NCBI RefSeq assembly: GCF_000772705.2
Contig: NZ_JSBW02000048.1
Span: 62,001-126,000 of the forward strand
Reading direction: 5' to 3'
Length of the DNA stretch: 64,000 nt
DNA from: Xanthomonas vasicola
GTDB taxonomy: Bacteria > Pseudomonadota > Gammaproteobacteria > Xanthomonadales > Xanthomonadaceae
The translations under genes were made by a program, and so were the position numbers. Positions 27,414 to 36,664 of this stretch are shown here, one piece after another; within the stretch, counting starts at the first letter, position 1, and each line of letters opens with the position of its first letter. Below the pieces are notes generated by a model that saw only the letters and a list, made by a program, of their open reading frames with translations, was not told where the DNA came from and ran no database searches.

Positions 27414-27590
27414 GGCCGTCTTCTTTCATCCGGACTATACCGTCGGCTCCGGCATCGGACCGGATCTGCTGACCTTCGCGCGATACCCGGCACCTGCAGC
27501 GCCAACCGTCGCGACGAAGCGCTCGCGGGCTCACATGCGTGCGCATGCCTACCGCCGGTGGGGAATCGCACCCCGCCCTGAAGACGTTCG
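27414..27590 (-). promoter_or_regulatory. FMN riboswitch (RFN element)
   Basis: On the minus strand the conserved RFN blocks occur in order: CTTCAGGGCGGGGTGCGATT, CCCCACCGGCGGTAGG, a variable arm, GAGCCCGCGAGCGC, and GGTCAGCAGATCCGGT followed by GTATAGTCCGGATGAAAGAA. These form the six-helix FMN aptamer. It precedes the ribE leader ORF, so FMN should turn down ribE, ribBA and probably ribH-nusB. A strong hairpin (GCGCAGCC TTGC GGCTGTGCGC) follows at about 27390-27412 and may be part of the expression platform. Confidence 0.95.
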
Positions 27591-27808
27591 TAAGTGCCGG
27601 CGAACCGGCCGGCGCAGTTTAACAGTGCGCATCCGCGCAATGCCTGAGCGTCAGACAAGGCTGGCAGGACGCTGTGTCGTGTCAGGAAACTCCCCATAGC
27701 CAGCTTTGTGAAGAAGCTGTTAAATTGCGCGCGGCGACGGGAGACGTCGTTCTTTTCCACCTCGCAATGGGGTGGAGACACGGACATCAATTCGGAGAGA
27801 ACCATCCA

Positions 27809-28432
27809 ATGCGCAACACCCTGATTCTGGCTGCCCTGCTGGCTGCCGCACCGTTTGCCGCCTCTGCGGAAGGCCTGAGCTACACCTACGTCGAAGGCGG
27901 CTGGAACCGCACCAACTTCAACGTCAATGATGACAACGAGGGCATCAACGGGGGCTACCTGCGCGGTTCCTGGCAGATCGCCCAGCCGGTTTACGTCTTC
28001 GCCGGCTACCAGCGCGCCACCAAGGACTACAACCTCGGCGCCGACTTCACGATCGACGGCACCCTGACGCAGGCCAACGCCGGCATCGGCTACCGCCAGG
28101 AAATGACTGAGCGCGTCGAGTTCATCGCCGACATCAGCGCGCTGCGTACCAAGGTCGATGCGGACCTGCGCCAGCGCGGCCGTTCGCTGGGCAGTAGCTC
28201 CGACTCCACCACCCTGGGCTGGGTGAACTTCGGCCTGCGTGGCAAGCCTTCGCCGCGTACCGAAGCATGGCTCAAGGCCGGCTACATCGATGGCAGCGAC
28301 GTGGACAAGGGCGAGTTCGTGGGCACCCTGGGTGGCCAGGTGAACTTCACCCAGACCTGGGGCCTGGTTGGCGAAGCCCAATTCATCGACGACGCAAATC
28401 AGTACCGCGTCGGCGTGCGCGCGAGCTTCTGA
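27809..28432 (+). CDS. Ax21-family outer-membrane beta-barrel protein
   Basis: The 207-residue protein has a signal peptide (MRNTLILAALLAAAPFAASA) and a mature part made of alternating amphipathic strands (GLSYTYVEGG, VYVFAGYQ, ANAGIGYRQ, WGLVGEAQFI) ending in a C-terminal Phe, the outer-membrane barrel signature. The N-terminal mature sequence EGLSYTYVEGGW closely resembles the Ax21/Omp1X family of Xanthomonas, once proposed to be a quorum or immune signal but now regarded as an outer-membrane or vesicle protein. GGAGAG lies 10 bases before the ATG at 27809. It is a single-gene unit with its own terminator. Confidence 0.8.
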   Translation: MRNTLILAALLAAAPFAASAEGLSYTYVEGGWNRTNFNVNDDNEGINGGYLRGSWQIAQPVYVFAGYQRATKDYNLGADFTIDGTLTQANAGIGYRQEMTERVEFIADISALRTKVDADLRQRGRSLGSSSDSTTLGWVNFGLRGKPSPRTEAWLKAGYIDGSDVDKGEFVGTLGGQVNFTQTWGLVGEAQFIDDANQYRVGVRASF

Positions 28433-28450
28433 TCGGCATCGTGCATGAAT

Positions 28451-28482
28451 AAAAAAGGCCCTGCATGCGGGGCCTTTTTTTT
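28451..28482. terminator. Bidirectional rho-independent terminator
   Basis: AAAAAAGGCCC-TGCATGC-GGGGCCTTTTTTTT: a GC stem flanked by A and T runs, so it can stop transcription of the Ax21-like gene and of the converging ribD unit. Confidence 0.9.
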
Positions 28483-28486
28483 GCAC

Positions 28487-29596
28487 TCACCCCACCGCTA
28501 GTGGCGCGTAGCGCAAGCGCAGATCCTGCCCAAGCTGACGCACATCGTGGAGTTGCAATTCGTAGCGCTGTGCCAGCGTTTCGATACCGAGGCCAGCAAG
28601 CAAGGGCCTTGCAGTGTCGCCCAGCAGCACCGGGGCCATATAGATCAGCAGTTCGTCCACCAGCCCCGCCTGCAGCAGCGCACCGCTCAGCGTGGCCCCG
28701 GCTTCCACATGTACTTCATTGATGCCGCGCTTGGCCAACAACGCCAGCACTGCAGCCAGATCGAAACGTCCAGCACTCAGCGGCAGTGCCGCAAATTCCG
28801 CACCATTCAGCGCAGTTGCCGCGACAGCATCGCCATGCAGATACAGCGTCGGCGCATCGCCATCGCGAATGTTGGCGCACGCCAACGTGCGCAAGCCGGA
28901 ATCCAGTACCACACGCAGCGGTGGCGCGAACGCGGTGTCATCGCCCAGCCGCACCGTCATCGACGGATTGTCGGCCAACACCGTGCCAGCACCGGTCAAA
29001 ATCGCGCCGGCACGCGCACGCCAGCGCTGTACGTCTGCACGTGCATCGGCACCGGTAATCCATTTGGATTGGCCGCTGGCCAACGCGGTGCGTCCATCCA
29101 GACTGGCGCCGAGCTTGATCCTTACCCACGGCCAGCCACGCTCTACCCGCGACAGAAATCCCCGATTGAGCGTGCGCGCCTGGGCGTGCATCACCCCGCT
29201 CAGCACCTCGATTCCGGCATCGCGCAGCAACGCAAAACCACCGCCATTGACCTGCGGAAACGGGTCGGCCATCGCCGCGACCACACGCGTTACGCCTGCA
29301 TCGATTAATGCCAACGCACACGGCGGCGTGCGCCCGTAATGCGCGCATGGCTCCAAGGTCACATACGCAGTGGCGCCGCGCGCCAACTCACCGGCCGCAC
29401 GCAGCGCGAAGACTTCAGCATGCGGGCCACCCGCACGTTGATGAAAGCCTTCGCCCACGCACACGCCATCGCGCACGATGACGCACCCCACCATCGGATT
29501 GGGGCGGGTGGTGTAGGCGCCGCACTCGGCCAAGCGCAATGCCTGCGCCATCCAGCGGTGGTCGTCGGCACTCGCGGCCGCCGCGATCTCCCTCAT
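28487..29596 (-). CDS. ribD: Bifunctional riboflavin deaminase/reductase RibD
   Basis: RibD carries out steps two and three of riboflavin synthesis. The 369-residue product has an N-terminal deaminase with the zinc motif GGPHAEVFAL (near residue 50) and LEPCAHYGRTPPC (near 74), and a C-terminal NADPH-dependent reductase domain from about 150 (VRIKLGASLDGRTA, VHVEAGATLSGALL). The start ATG at 29596 overlaps the stop of the GNAT gene as ATGA, so it is part of a nrdR-GNAT-ribD unit. No FMN riboswitch is seen before it, unlike ribE. Confidence 0.95.
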   Translation of the reverse strand: MREIAAAASADDHRWMAQALRLAECGAYTTRPNPMVGCVIVRDGVCVGEGFHQRAGGPHAEVFALRAAGELARGATAYVTLEPCAHYGRTPPCALALIDAGVTRVVAAMADPFPQVNGGGFALLRDAGIEVLSGVMHAQARTLNRGFLSRVERGWPWVRIKLGASLDGRTALASGQSKWITGADARADVQRWRARAGAILTGAGTVLADNPSMTVRLGDDTAFAPPLRVVLDSGLRTLACANIRDGDAPTLYLHGDAVAATALNGAEFAALPLSAGRFDLAAVLALLAKRGINEVHVEAGATLSGALLQAGLVDELLIYMAPVLLGDTARPLLAGLGIETLAQRYELQLHDVRQLGQDLRLRYAPLAVG

Positions 29597-30069
29597 TGCG
29601 TGACTGCTCCCGGCCCGATGCACATCACCACGATGTGCATCGGGCCCAGCAAGAATTTGGTATGCGTCTGCCACCCCAACCGTTGATAAAACGGCATCAA
29701 TTCCGGCTGGCAATACAGGTATAGCAACGGCACGCCCAGGCGCGCAGCGGCCTGCACGCAATGCGCCACCAGCGCCTCGCCAATGCCCTGCCCGCGCGCC
29801 TGCGGCTGCACATACAATGACGCCAACCAGGGCGACCATTGCCGAATGCGTGCATCGTCGTTTTCGAGCAGGCTCACCGAACCCAGCCACTGCGTCTCAC
29901 CCAGTGCCACCCAGGTCGTTGGGATGACGCCATCGCGCGTATGGCTGCGCAATTCGCTCAGCGCCTCATCGAGGTTCCATTCCGGCAGCAGCGTGCCGAA
30001 GGCCTGCAGATGCGCTTGCGCAATCTCAGGCAGATACGCTGGCGTTTCCGCCACGCAGGCGATGCGCAT
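29593..30069 (-). CDS. GNAT family N-acetyltransferase
   Basis: The 158-residue protein follows the GNAT fold: LASLYVQPQARGQGIGEALV (residues about 95-114) contains the acetyl-CoA pyrophosphate loop Q/RxxGxG, followed by PLLYLYCQPELMPFYQRLGW, the typical beta5-alpha4 end. Substrate is unknown. It begins five bases after nrdR and overlaps ribD by four, suggesting an operon. I rejected the longer upstream frame, which runs through nrdR in another phase. Confidence 0.88.
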   Translation of the reverse strand: MRIACVAETPAYLPEIAQAHLQAFGTLLPEWNLDEALSELRSHTRDGVIPTTWVALGETQWLGSVSLLENDDARIRQWSPWLASLYVQPQARGQGIGEALVAHCVQAAARLGVPLLYLYCQPELMPFYQRLGWQTHTKFLLGPMHIVVMCIGPGAVTQ

Positions 30070-30074
30070 CGCGC

Positions 30075-30599
30075 TCACCGCTTGCCGGGTTTGCCGGCGC
30101 GTTCCAGTGCAGCTTCCAGTAATGGCAGTTGTTCGCTGCCGACCGGCAGTTCGCGTTCGAGTTTTTCGATTTCCTCGCGGAAATCGGCCACGTCCTGAAA
30201 ACTGCGATACACCGAGGCAAAGCGCACATAGCCAACATGATCGAGCTTGCGCAGCTCCACCATCACGTATTCGCCCACGCGCAGCGAGCCCACTTCGCGC
30301 TCGCCGGACATGCGCAGCTGATGCACGACTGCACGCACTGCCGCTTCGATTTGTTCCTCGGCCACCGGCCGCTTCTGCAGCGCGCGATCGAAGCTGGTGC
30401 GCAGCTTGCGTGCATCGAAGGCCTCGCGTCCGCCATCGCTCTTGACCACGGTGGGCAGCTTCAGTTCGATCGTTTCCAACGTACTGAAACGTTCGCCGCA
30501 CGCCTCGCACTCACGGCGGCGACGAATCGTCGTGCCGTCTTCGGACACCCGCGAATCGATCACGCGGGTGTCGTTGTGCTGGCAGAAGGGGCAATGCAT
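30075..30599 (-). CDS. nrdR: Transcriptional repressor NrdR
   Basis: NrdR is the ATP/dATP-sensing repressor of ribonucleotide reductase genes. The 174-residue product has the N-terminal zinc ribbon with Cys3, Cys6, Cys31 and Cys34 (MHCPFC and ECEACG) and an ATP-cone domain ([16 protein letters not shown] near residue 51). In many proteobacteria nrdR lies between glyA and ribD, as here. No NrdR box search could be made outside the window. Confidence 0.96.
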
Positions 30600-30603
30600 C
30601 AGG

Positions 30604-30701
30604 CGTCCGGAATCTGAGATTAGGGATTAGGGATTGGCAACAGCACAAACAAGGACACGCCGTTAGCGCATCCCAAATCACCAATCTCCAATCCCGGCAT
30701 C
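30604..30701. repeat. Inverted GGGATT repeat pair between glyA and nrdR
   Basis: GGAATCTGAGATTAGGGATT and following bases (to about 30636) and the opposite arm CACCAATCTCCAATCCC (about 30678-30696) fill most of the glyA-nrdR gap. They can pair as a long imperfect hairpin. Confidence 0.6.
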
Positions 30702-31955
<1,254 letters not shown>

Positions 31956-32100
31956 CAGGTCTCCAGAGGAATGGACAGATGGCAGGCGCATAGTTTAAAG
32001 CGTGTTACACCCTTTGAGGTGAGATGCCATGCACGAGGCCGGGGCCGAAATCACGTCAACCCCAGCAGGGCCGAAGACAGCTGCCTGCAAGCAGACGCAA

Positions 32101-32124
32101 GCGCAGGCAAGCCCGTGCCTGCGC
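32101..32124. terminator. Stem-loop between glyA and the TonB receptor gene
   Basis: GCGCAGGCA-AGCCCG-TGCCTGCGC is a perfect 9-bp stem just after the receptor stop (32134) in its direction of transcription. No T-run follows, so termination by it alone is uncertain. Confidence 0.45.
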
Positions 32125-32133
32125 CGTGGCGCT

Positions 32134-34449
32134 TTACAGCTCGAACGATCCGCCGAATGTGACCATCAGCGTGCGGTCCTGCAGAAGTTGCCAGGTCGCT
32201 GCCGAGGCGGTGGTGTCCAGTGCCGTGGTCGCCGAGAACATCAGCGCCTTACGGTTGCCTAAGTTGAACAGGTTGACCTTCAGGTAAGGCTTCTTCAGGT
32301 TGCCAATGTCAGCGAAGTTGTAGCCGCTGTTGAGGTTGACGGTGGCAAATCCAGCAGCGTCCGAGCCACCTGAGTTGAGGAATGTGCCCCAGATCCTGCT
32401 CTGCGCATTAACGCTCAGGCTGGCCCACAGGGCATGGCCTGTGTAGTTGATGGAAGCATATCCCGCGTTCCTCGGTGCGTTGACCAGTGTCTTGCCGTCG
32501 GTGGCATAGGTGGTGGCACCAAGCGCGACATCGCTCTTCATCTCGCTTTTGTTGTATGCATAGGAGGCATACACAGACCACAGGTCGTCGAACTTGTAGC
32601 TCAATTCGGTATTGACACCACGCATCTGCACGCTGCCTAGCTGGTAGTAGACCGGAGCGCGGGTCACCGGATCGGCGCCACTGAACTGCTTGTGCTCGAA
32701 GTTGGTCGCGTACAGGTCGAACACCGTGCTCAGATTGTCGCCGTAGTAGCGCCACCCCAGGTCGGCGGTCAGCGACTGCTCGGGTTCGGCATCGCTGATC
32801 GATGTCTGCGAACCGATAGCACTGGCATAGGCGGCATTCCAGAAATCGTACAGCGCGGACGTGTTGATTGGCGCGCGGTAAGCCTTTCCCACTCCGAGGA
32901 ATAATTGGTTCTGCTCGTCGAGCTGGAATTTGACGCCCCCCGTCGGCGTGAACTTTCTATAGGTATTAGCGCCGGAGGCGTACAGCGAGCTGTTTCCCGG
33001 CGTGGTCAGATCGATGCCCAGGTCAGCGCCCGGCCAGGTCGAATACCAGCCCTTGCGCTGCACCCAGGTATAGGCGCCACCAACGGTCAGCGTCCACTGG
33101 TCGTCGGGCGTCCAGGTGTTGGTGGCGAAAGCACGGTAGGTAGGCGTGGTCGAGTAGAAGCGATAGGCGACCTGCGGGCTCCCGTTGGCATTTTTGTAGT
33201 AATAGCGGCTGTCATGGCCCCAGACATCGGCGGGGTGGCCCTGCGGGTCGGCCGGAAGGAAGACATTCGAACCTTGCTCACGCGGGCGCTCGACCAGCAT
33301 GCCGTACTCCAGGCTGTCGCGCATGCCAAAGTCCTGCTTGAACTTGACGTGGATGCCTGGCCGGAAAGTGTCGAAGGTGTAGAACACATAGGTACTGGCG
33401 TACCCGTAGCCGCCGCCGCCGTAGCCGTAGACGAAGTACGGCACCACAGATAGGTGCAGGCTGTCGCTCAGTGTGAACTCACCGTCGAGGCTGGCGATCC
33501 AGCTGCGGAACGGATTGGTACGGGTGCCGACCCAGTCACTGGCGTCGGCCGACTTGTAGGACTGGACATAGCCAAAGTCGTAGCCATTGACGGCGATCTG
33601 CTCCTTGGTGAGGTTGCGGTAGTCGTTCCTGACATGGCGCGTGTATTGCAACGCGCCGGTAATCGCGTCGCCGTCGCCCAACGTCCACACCGACTTGGCG
33701 TCGATCTTGTTCACCGTGGACTGGCCATCGCCGCGCCAATGGTCGGTCTGGTTGTTCGAATAAGAGAACCACGAACGGACCGGTCCGCTGTCGCCGGTGT
33801 TGTAGCGCAGGAACGTGCGCTTGTAGTTATTGCTACCCAAGCTCTGGCTCAAGTCCAAGCCGGCATTGGCGGTTGGATCGACGCTGACCCAGGCGATGTT
33901 GCCACCGGCTGCGCCGATCACCGGTGAGCTCACGTCGGGAAAGCCCTGCTCGACGGTGATGTCGCCCATGTTTTCGGTGTCGCCGTACTCGCTGGCATAC
34001 ATCGTGTAATCACCCGAGTCATTGAGCGGCACACCATTGAGGGTCACGCCGACCTCGTCGGCGGGGAAGCCGCGCACAGTGAAGTTGCCGTCACTCAGGC
34101 CGGTCATGTCGTTGGTGGCCGAGATCGCGCCGGGGATGCTGGATAGCATCTGGGTGAAGTTGGCGCCGGTCACGCCCCTGATGACGGCCTGTCGACTGAT
34201 GGTGGACACGGCCTTGGGCGCGTACTGCACCTCCATGTTGCCGCTGCCTAGCGACACCGAGCTACCGGTCACTTTGACCGCGTCGAGCTGGAGCGCGCGT
34301 TGAGTGGCGTTGGAGTTGGTGGTGTTGGAGGTCGTGGTGAGGCTGCCGCGCGAAACGGCGTCGGTGCCGGCGGCGTCCTGGGCGAAGGCGCCGGCGGCGG
34401 CCGCGTACAACACCGCCATCACGGCCACGGAAAGAAGCGCTTTGTTCAT
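32134..34449 (-). CDS. TonB-dependent outer-membrane receptor
   Basis: The 771-residue protein has a signal peptide (cleaved after GAFAQ), a short N-terminal extension rich in Thr/Asn, a TonB-box-like LDAVKVTGS (near 55), a plug domain with the FTVRGFPADEVGVTLNGVPL motif near 125 and a 22-strand barrel ending ...MVTFGGSFEL with C-terminal hydrophobic tail. The long extracellular loops rich in Tyr and Gly (YGYGGGGYGYAS near 345) are notable. Xanthomonas carries many such receptors for siderophores or plant carbohydrates; the substrate cannot be told and no partner gene flanks it. No good ribosome site is seen before the ATG at 34449. Confidence 0.9.
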   Translation of the reverse strand: MNKALLSVAVMAVLYAAAAGAFAQDAAGTDAVSRGSLTTTSNTTNSNATQRALQLDAVKVTGSSVSLGSGNMEVQYAPKAVSTISRQAVIRGVTGANFTQMLSSIPGAISATNDMTGLSDGNFTVRGFPADEVGVTLNGVPLNDSGDYTMYASEYGDTENMGDITVEQGFPDVSSPVIGAAGGNIAWVSVDPTANAGLDLSQSLGSNNYKRTFLRYNTGDSGPVRSWFSYSNNQTDHWRGDGQSTVNKIDAKSVWTLGDGDAITGALQYTRHVRNDYRNLTKEQIAVNGYDFGYVQSYKSADASDWVGTRTNPFRSWIASLDGEFTLSDSLHLSVVPYFVYGYGGGGYGYASTYVFYTFDTFRPGIHVKFKQDFGMRDSLEYGMLVERPREQGSNVFLPADPQGHPADVWGHDSRYYYKNANGSPQVAYRFYSTTPTYRAFATNTWTPDDQWTLTVGGAYTWVQRKGWYSTWPGADLGIDLTTPGNSSLYASGANTYRKFTPTGGVKFQLDEQNQLFLGVGKAYRAPINTSALYDFWNAAYASAIGSQTSISDAEPEQSLTADLGWRYYGDNLSTVFDLYATNFEHKQFSGADPVTRAPVYYQLGSVQMRGVNTELSYKFDDLWSVYASYAYNKSEMKSDVALGATTYATDGKTLVNAPRNAGYASINYTGHALWASLSVNAQSRIWGTFLNSGGSDAAGFATVNLNSGYNFADIGNLKKPYLKVNLFNLGNRKALMFSATTALDTTASAATWQLLQDRTLMVTFGGSFEL

Positions 34450-35942
34450 GAGGAGATTGCCAGTGTGGGGGAAGGTATCTGGTCAAGCCATTGTCGCGTC
34501 GGCACGCGCAGTCGCGGACCAACGTTCGGGCCGCGTCCATGGCCCGAGTGCTTGCAACTGCTGTCCGTTGACTTGGGCGTCGCCATCTTTCAGATGGTGG
34601 TCCAGGTCTGCGCAGTTGGACAAAGTGCCCGCCCTGTTCGAGTCGTCCACGCGCCCGATGTCCCGGACTAAGCAGCCCGACGTGCCGGTGGCATCGAATA
34701 TCTTCATCCGCCGGAACAGCAGAACGCGCCACGCCGTCGCGCACCGGCGGTGCCGAGCTTCAGGCGAGAGTTGCCCCAACCGGTAATTTGGTGTGCAGCA
34801 TGCGGCCGTTGCCAGCCAGATCGACGCCGGAAACGCTCTATTCCGGATGGGCGTGTCAGGCATGGCGGGTTGCGAAGGATCATGGGCGGTCAGATGGCGA
34901 GCGTTTGCGAATCAGGAAGGCGGCATGTTGGTGGGCGCGTCTTGACGGACGCCGATCACGGCATGGAAGTCTCGCCTCCGACACACCACATGGCCGATGG
35001 CAGCCTAAATTTTTCCCGCCAGACTTGCGGACTCTGAAGTCTTCGAATGTCCCGTTTTGCGATCCGAATGACGCTCCAGTGCATGCGATGTCATTTTCTT
35101 GTCCTCTTCTGTGGGCAAGGTTTGTCCCTTAAGCCCTCGGCACGATCCAAGAGCGCCTGAACAGCATGTCGTGCGCTGATCCGGAATAGGCGAAACAAGC
35201 AGCACTGCTGCACACCTGTGGCGCCAGAAAAAACGTGTCCGTCGGTGCGGATCCTTTGGACCGATGGATTGCTCTGGCCCAGTGCACTCTGACACCGAGG
35301 GCGGTCAGGTCGAACCACCATCCTGCTGAGCTGCCGCGGCAACGGAGTGCCCATCTATAAAGGCTTTGCCACCCGCAGTCAGAGGAGCGATGTACGTGAA
35401 GAACAGAAGCTTGGGTGTTCAGCGGGCCGCAAGCTGATGCCGGAAGCAGCAAGCCGACAGCGACGGCTCCAGCAGGTTTGCCGGTACAGGCGCAGCAGCG
35501 CTCGCTGAGCCGACTGTCTTCTAGGACATAGACAAGTAAAAGATGGTCGTTGCCTGGCGCAGACCATCTACTGCACTAACCCAAGCGCAGCTTCCGAGCC
35601 TGCAGATGACCGAAGCGCTTGAACTGATGCTCAACGGTGTGAGCCTCGTGGAGATACCGACAGAGCCGGCGAACTTGGGCGATGCCGCACGCCGACGCTT
35701 CAGCAATGCCTCCTATGCCGGCTCACACAGGTGCTCGGCCATTGCCGCAGGCACCAACACACAATGTGCTGCAGGATGTCCTTTCGATCGAACAACACGC
35801 GCGACAGGGCGCGTTGGTGAAGCCATTGGTTAGTCGGGGCGTGTCAGGCGGGATGCCACAATGCGACAGGGCGTACCGAAGTACGCCCTGTCGCCGTTAC
35901 CAATCTGCGGCTGCGCCTAGCCGCCCTGGTTGACGGACACGC
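34450..35942. other. 1.5-kb region without an intact gene
   Basis: No frame here has both a start with a ribosome site and a family match. A minus-strand frame at 34483-34863 ends in a stretch (CADLDHHLKDGDAQVNGQQL) that looks like the tail of a real protein but lacks the rest. Another minus-strand section, about 35100-35700, has short frames broken by stops. This looks like decayed gene material, perhaps remnants of a lost insertion. A perfect hairpin lies at 35863-35894. Confidence 0.4.
35863..35894 (-). terminator. Perfect 14-bp hairpin with UUCG loop after the RcnB-like gene
   Basis: GCGACAGGGCGTAC and its exact complement flank a 4-nt loop that, on the minus strand, is C(UUCG)G, the most stable RNA tetraloop. 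It lies 49 bp beyond the stop of the RcnB-like gene in its direction of transcription. No T-run follows; it may end transcription or protect the mRNA 3' end. Confidence 0.6.
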
Positions 35943-36440
35943 TCAATTGTTGAGCACCAGGTCGGCAATGATGCCGGTGGCAATGGCGACCAGCAGCAGG
36001 TTGCCGCGGTCGTCGCGCTGCCAGCGGTAGCCGTACGGTGGGCGGCGCAGGTCATAGCGGTCGTAATCGTTCACCACATAGACCGGGCCGTGATACCGCT
36101 GGCCACGGGCCCAGTACGGACGCGGCGGCGGGCCGGGGCGGTAGTACCCAGGGCGGTCATAGACGTAGACACGATTGCGGTCGTAGCGGCGGTCCTGGTA
36201 ACGCGCGTCCCGATAACCCTCGCGGTAGCCATTGCTGTAGTAGCGACGGTCCTGACGCCACTCGCGGCGGTCGTCACGGCGATCGTCGCGCCAGTCGCGG
36301 CGATGATCCGGGCCATGGTCGCGGTCATGTCCGCGGCGATCGTGGTCGCGGTCCCAATCCCCGGCGAACGCAGACGGTGCGAAGGCACCCAACGCCAGGA
36401 TGGAGGAAAGCACAGCGGTAACGATGCGTTTGCGGTTCAT
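35943..36440 (-). CDS. RcnB-like periplasmic protein
   Basis: The 165-residue protein has a signal peptide (MNRKRIVTAVLSSILALGAF, cleaved after AFA), then about 70 residues almost wholly Asp, Arg, His and Tyr (for example DRDHDRRGHDRDHGPDHRRD), and a C-terminal RcnB/YaaX-type domain (residues about 105-165: RYHGPVYVVNDYDRYDLRRP, then PYGYRWQRD and a hydrophobic end). RcnB of E. coli modulates nickel and cobalt efflux; the His/Asp-rich stretch could bind metal. No efflux gene is adjacent, so a metal role is inference. Divergent from ettA. Confidence 0.8.
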   Translation of the reverse strand: MNRKRIVTAVLSSILALGAFAPSAFAGDWDRDHDRRGHDRDHGPDHRRDWRDDRRDDRREWRQDRRYYSNGYREGYRDARYQDRRYDRNRVYVYDRPGYYRPGPPPRPYWARGQRYHGPVYVVNDYDRYDLRRPPYGYRWQRDDRGNLLLVAIATGIIADLVLNN

Positions 36441-36592
36441 GACAGCTCCTGTTCGCGGTGTCGTAATTTCATTAAGAGGATGGCCGCCTTAACGCATTCT
36501 TGCTGGAATCGATTACGAAAAAGCCTATTCAGGTCGGAAGCAAGGTGTCGTTTAGCTGCAAGCGCGCCGCCGCGGGCCAAGCCACTTGCCCG

Positions 36593-36598
36593 TATAAT
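36593..36598 (+). promoter_or_regulatory. -10 element of ettA
   Basis: A perfect TATAAT lies 67 bp before the ettA ATG. No clear -35 is seen 17 bp upstream. Confidence 0.45.
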
Positions 36599-36664
36599 GG
36601 ACGCAATCCCTTTTTCGCCGCCCCCGGCCTTGGCCGGCGGGCTGCCTGCGTCCCCGGAGCACCC

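Noticed and set aside
27227..28486. Minus-strand 419-residue open frame
   Set aside because: Antisense of the Ax21-like gene and the FMN riboswitch; an artefact of high GC.
34304..34786. Plus-strand frame over the TonB receptor start
   Set aside because: Mostly antisense to the receptor signal peptide and upstream DNA; codon pattern is a shadow of the minus strand.
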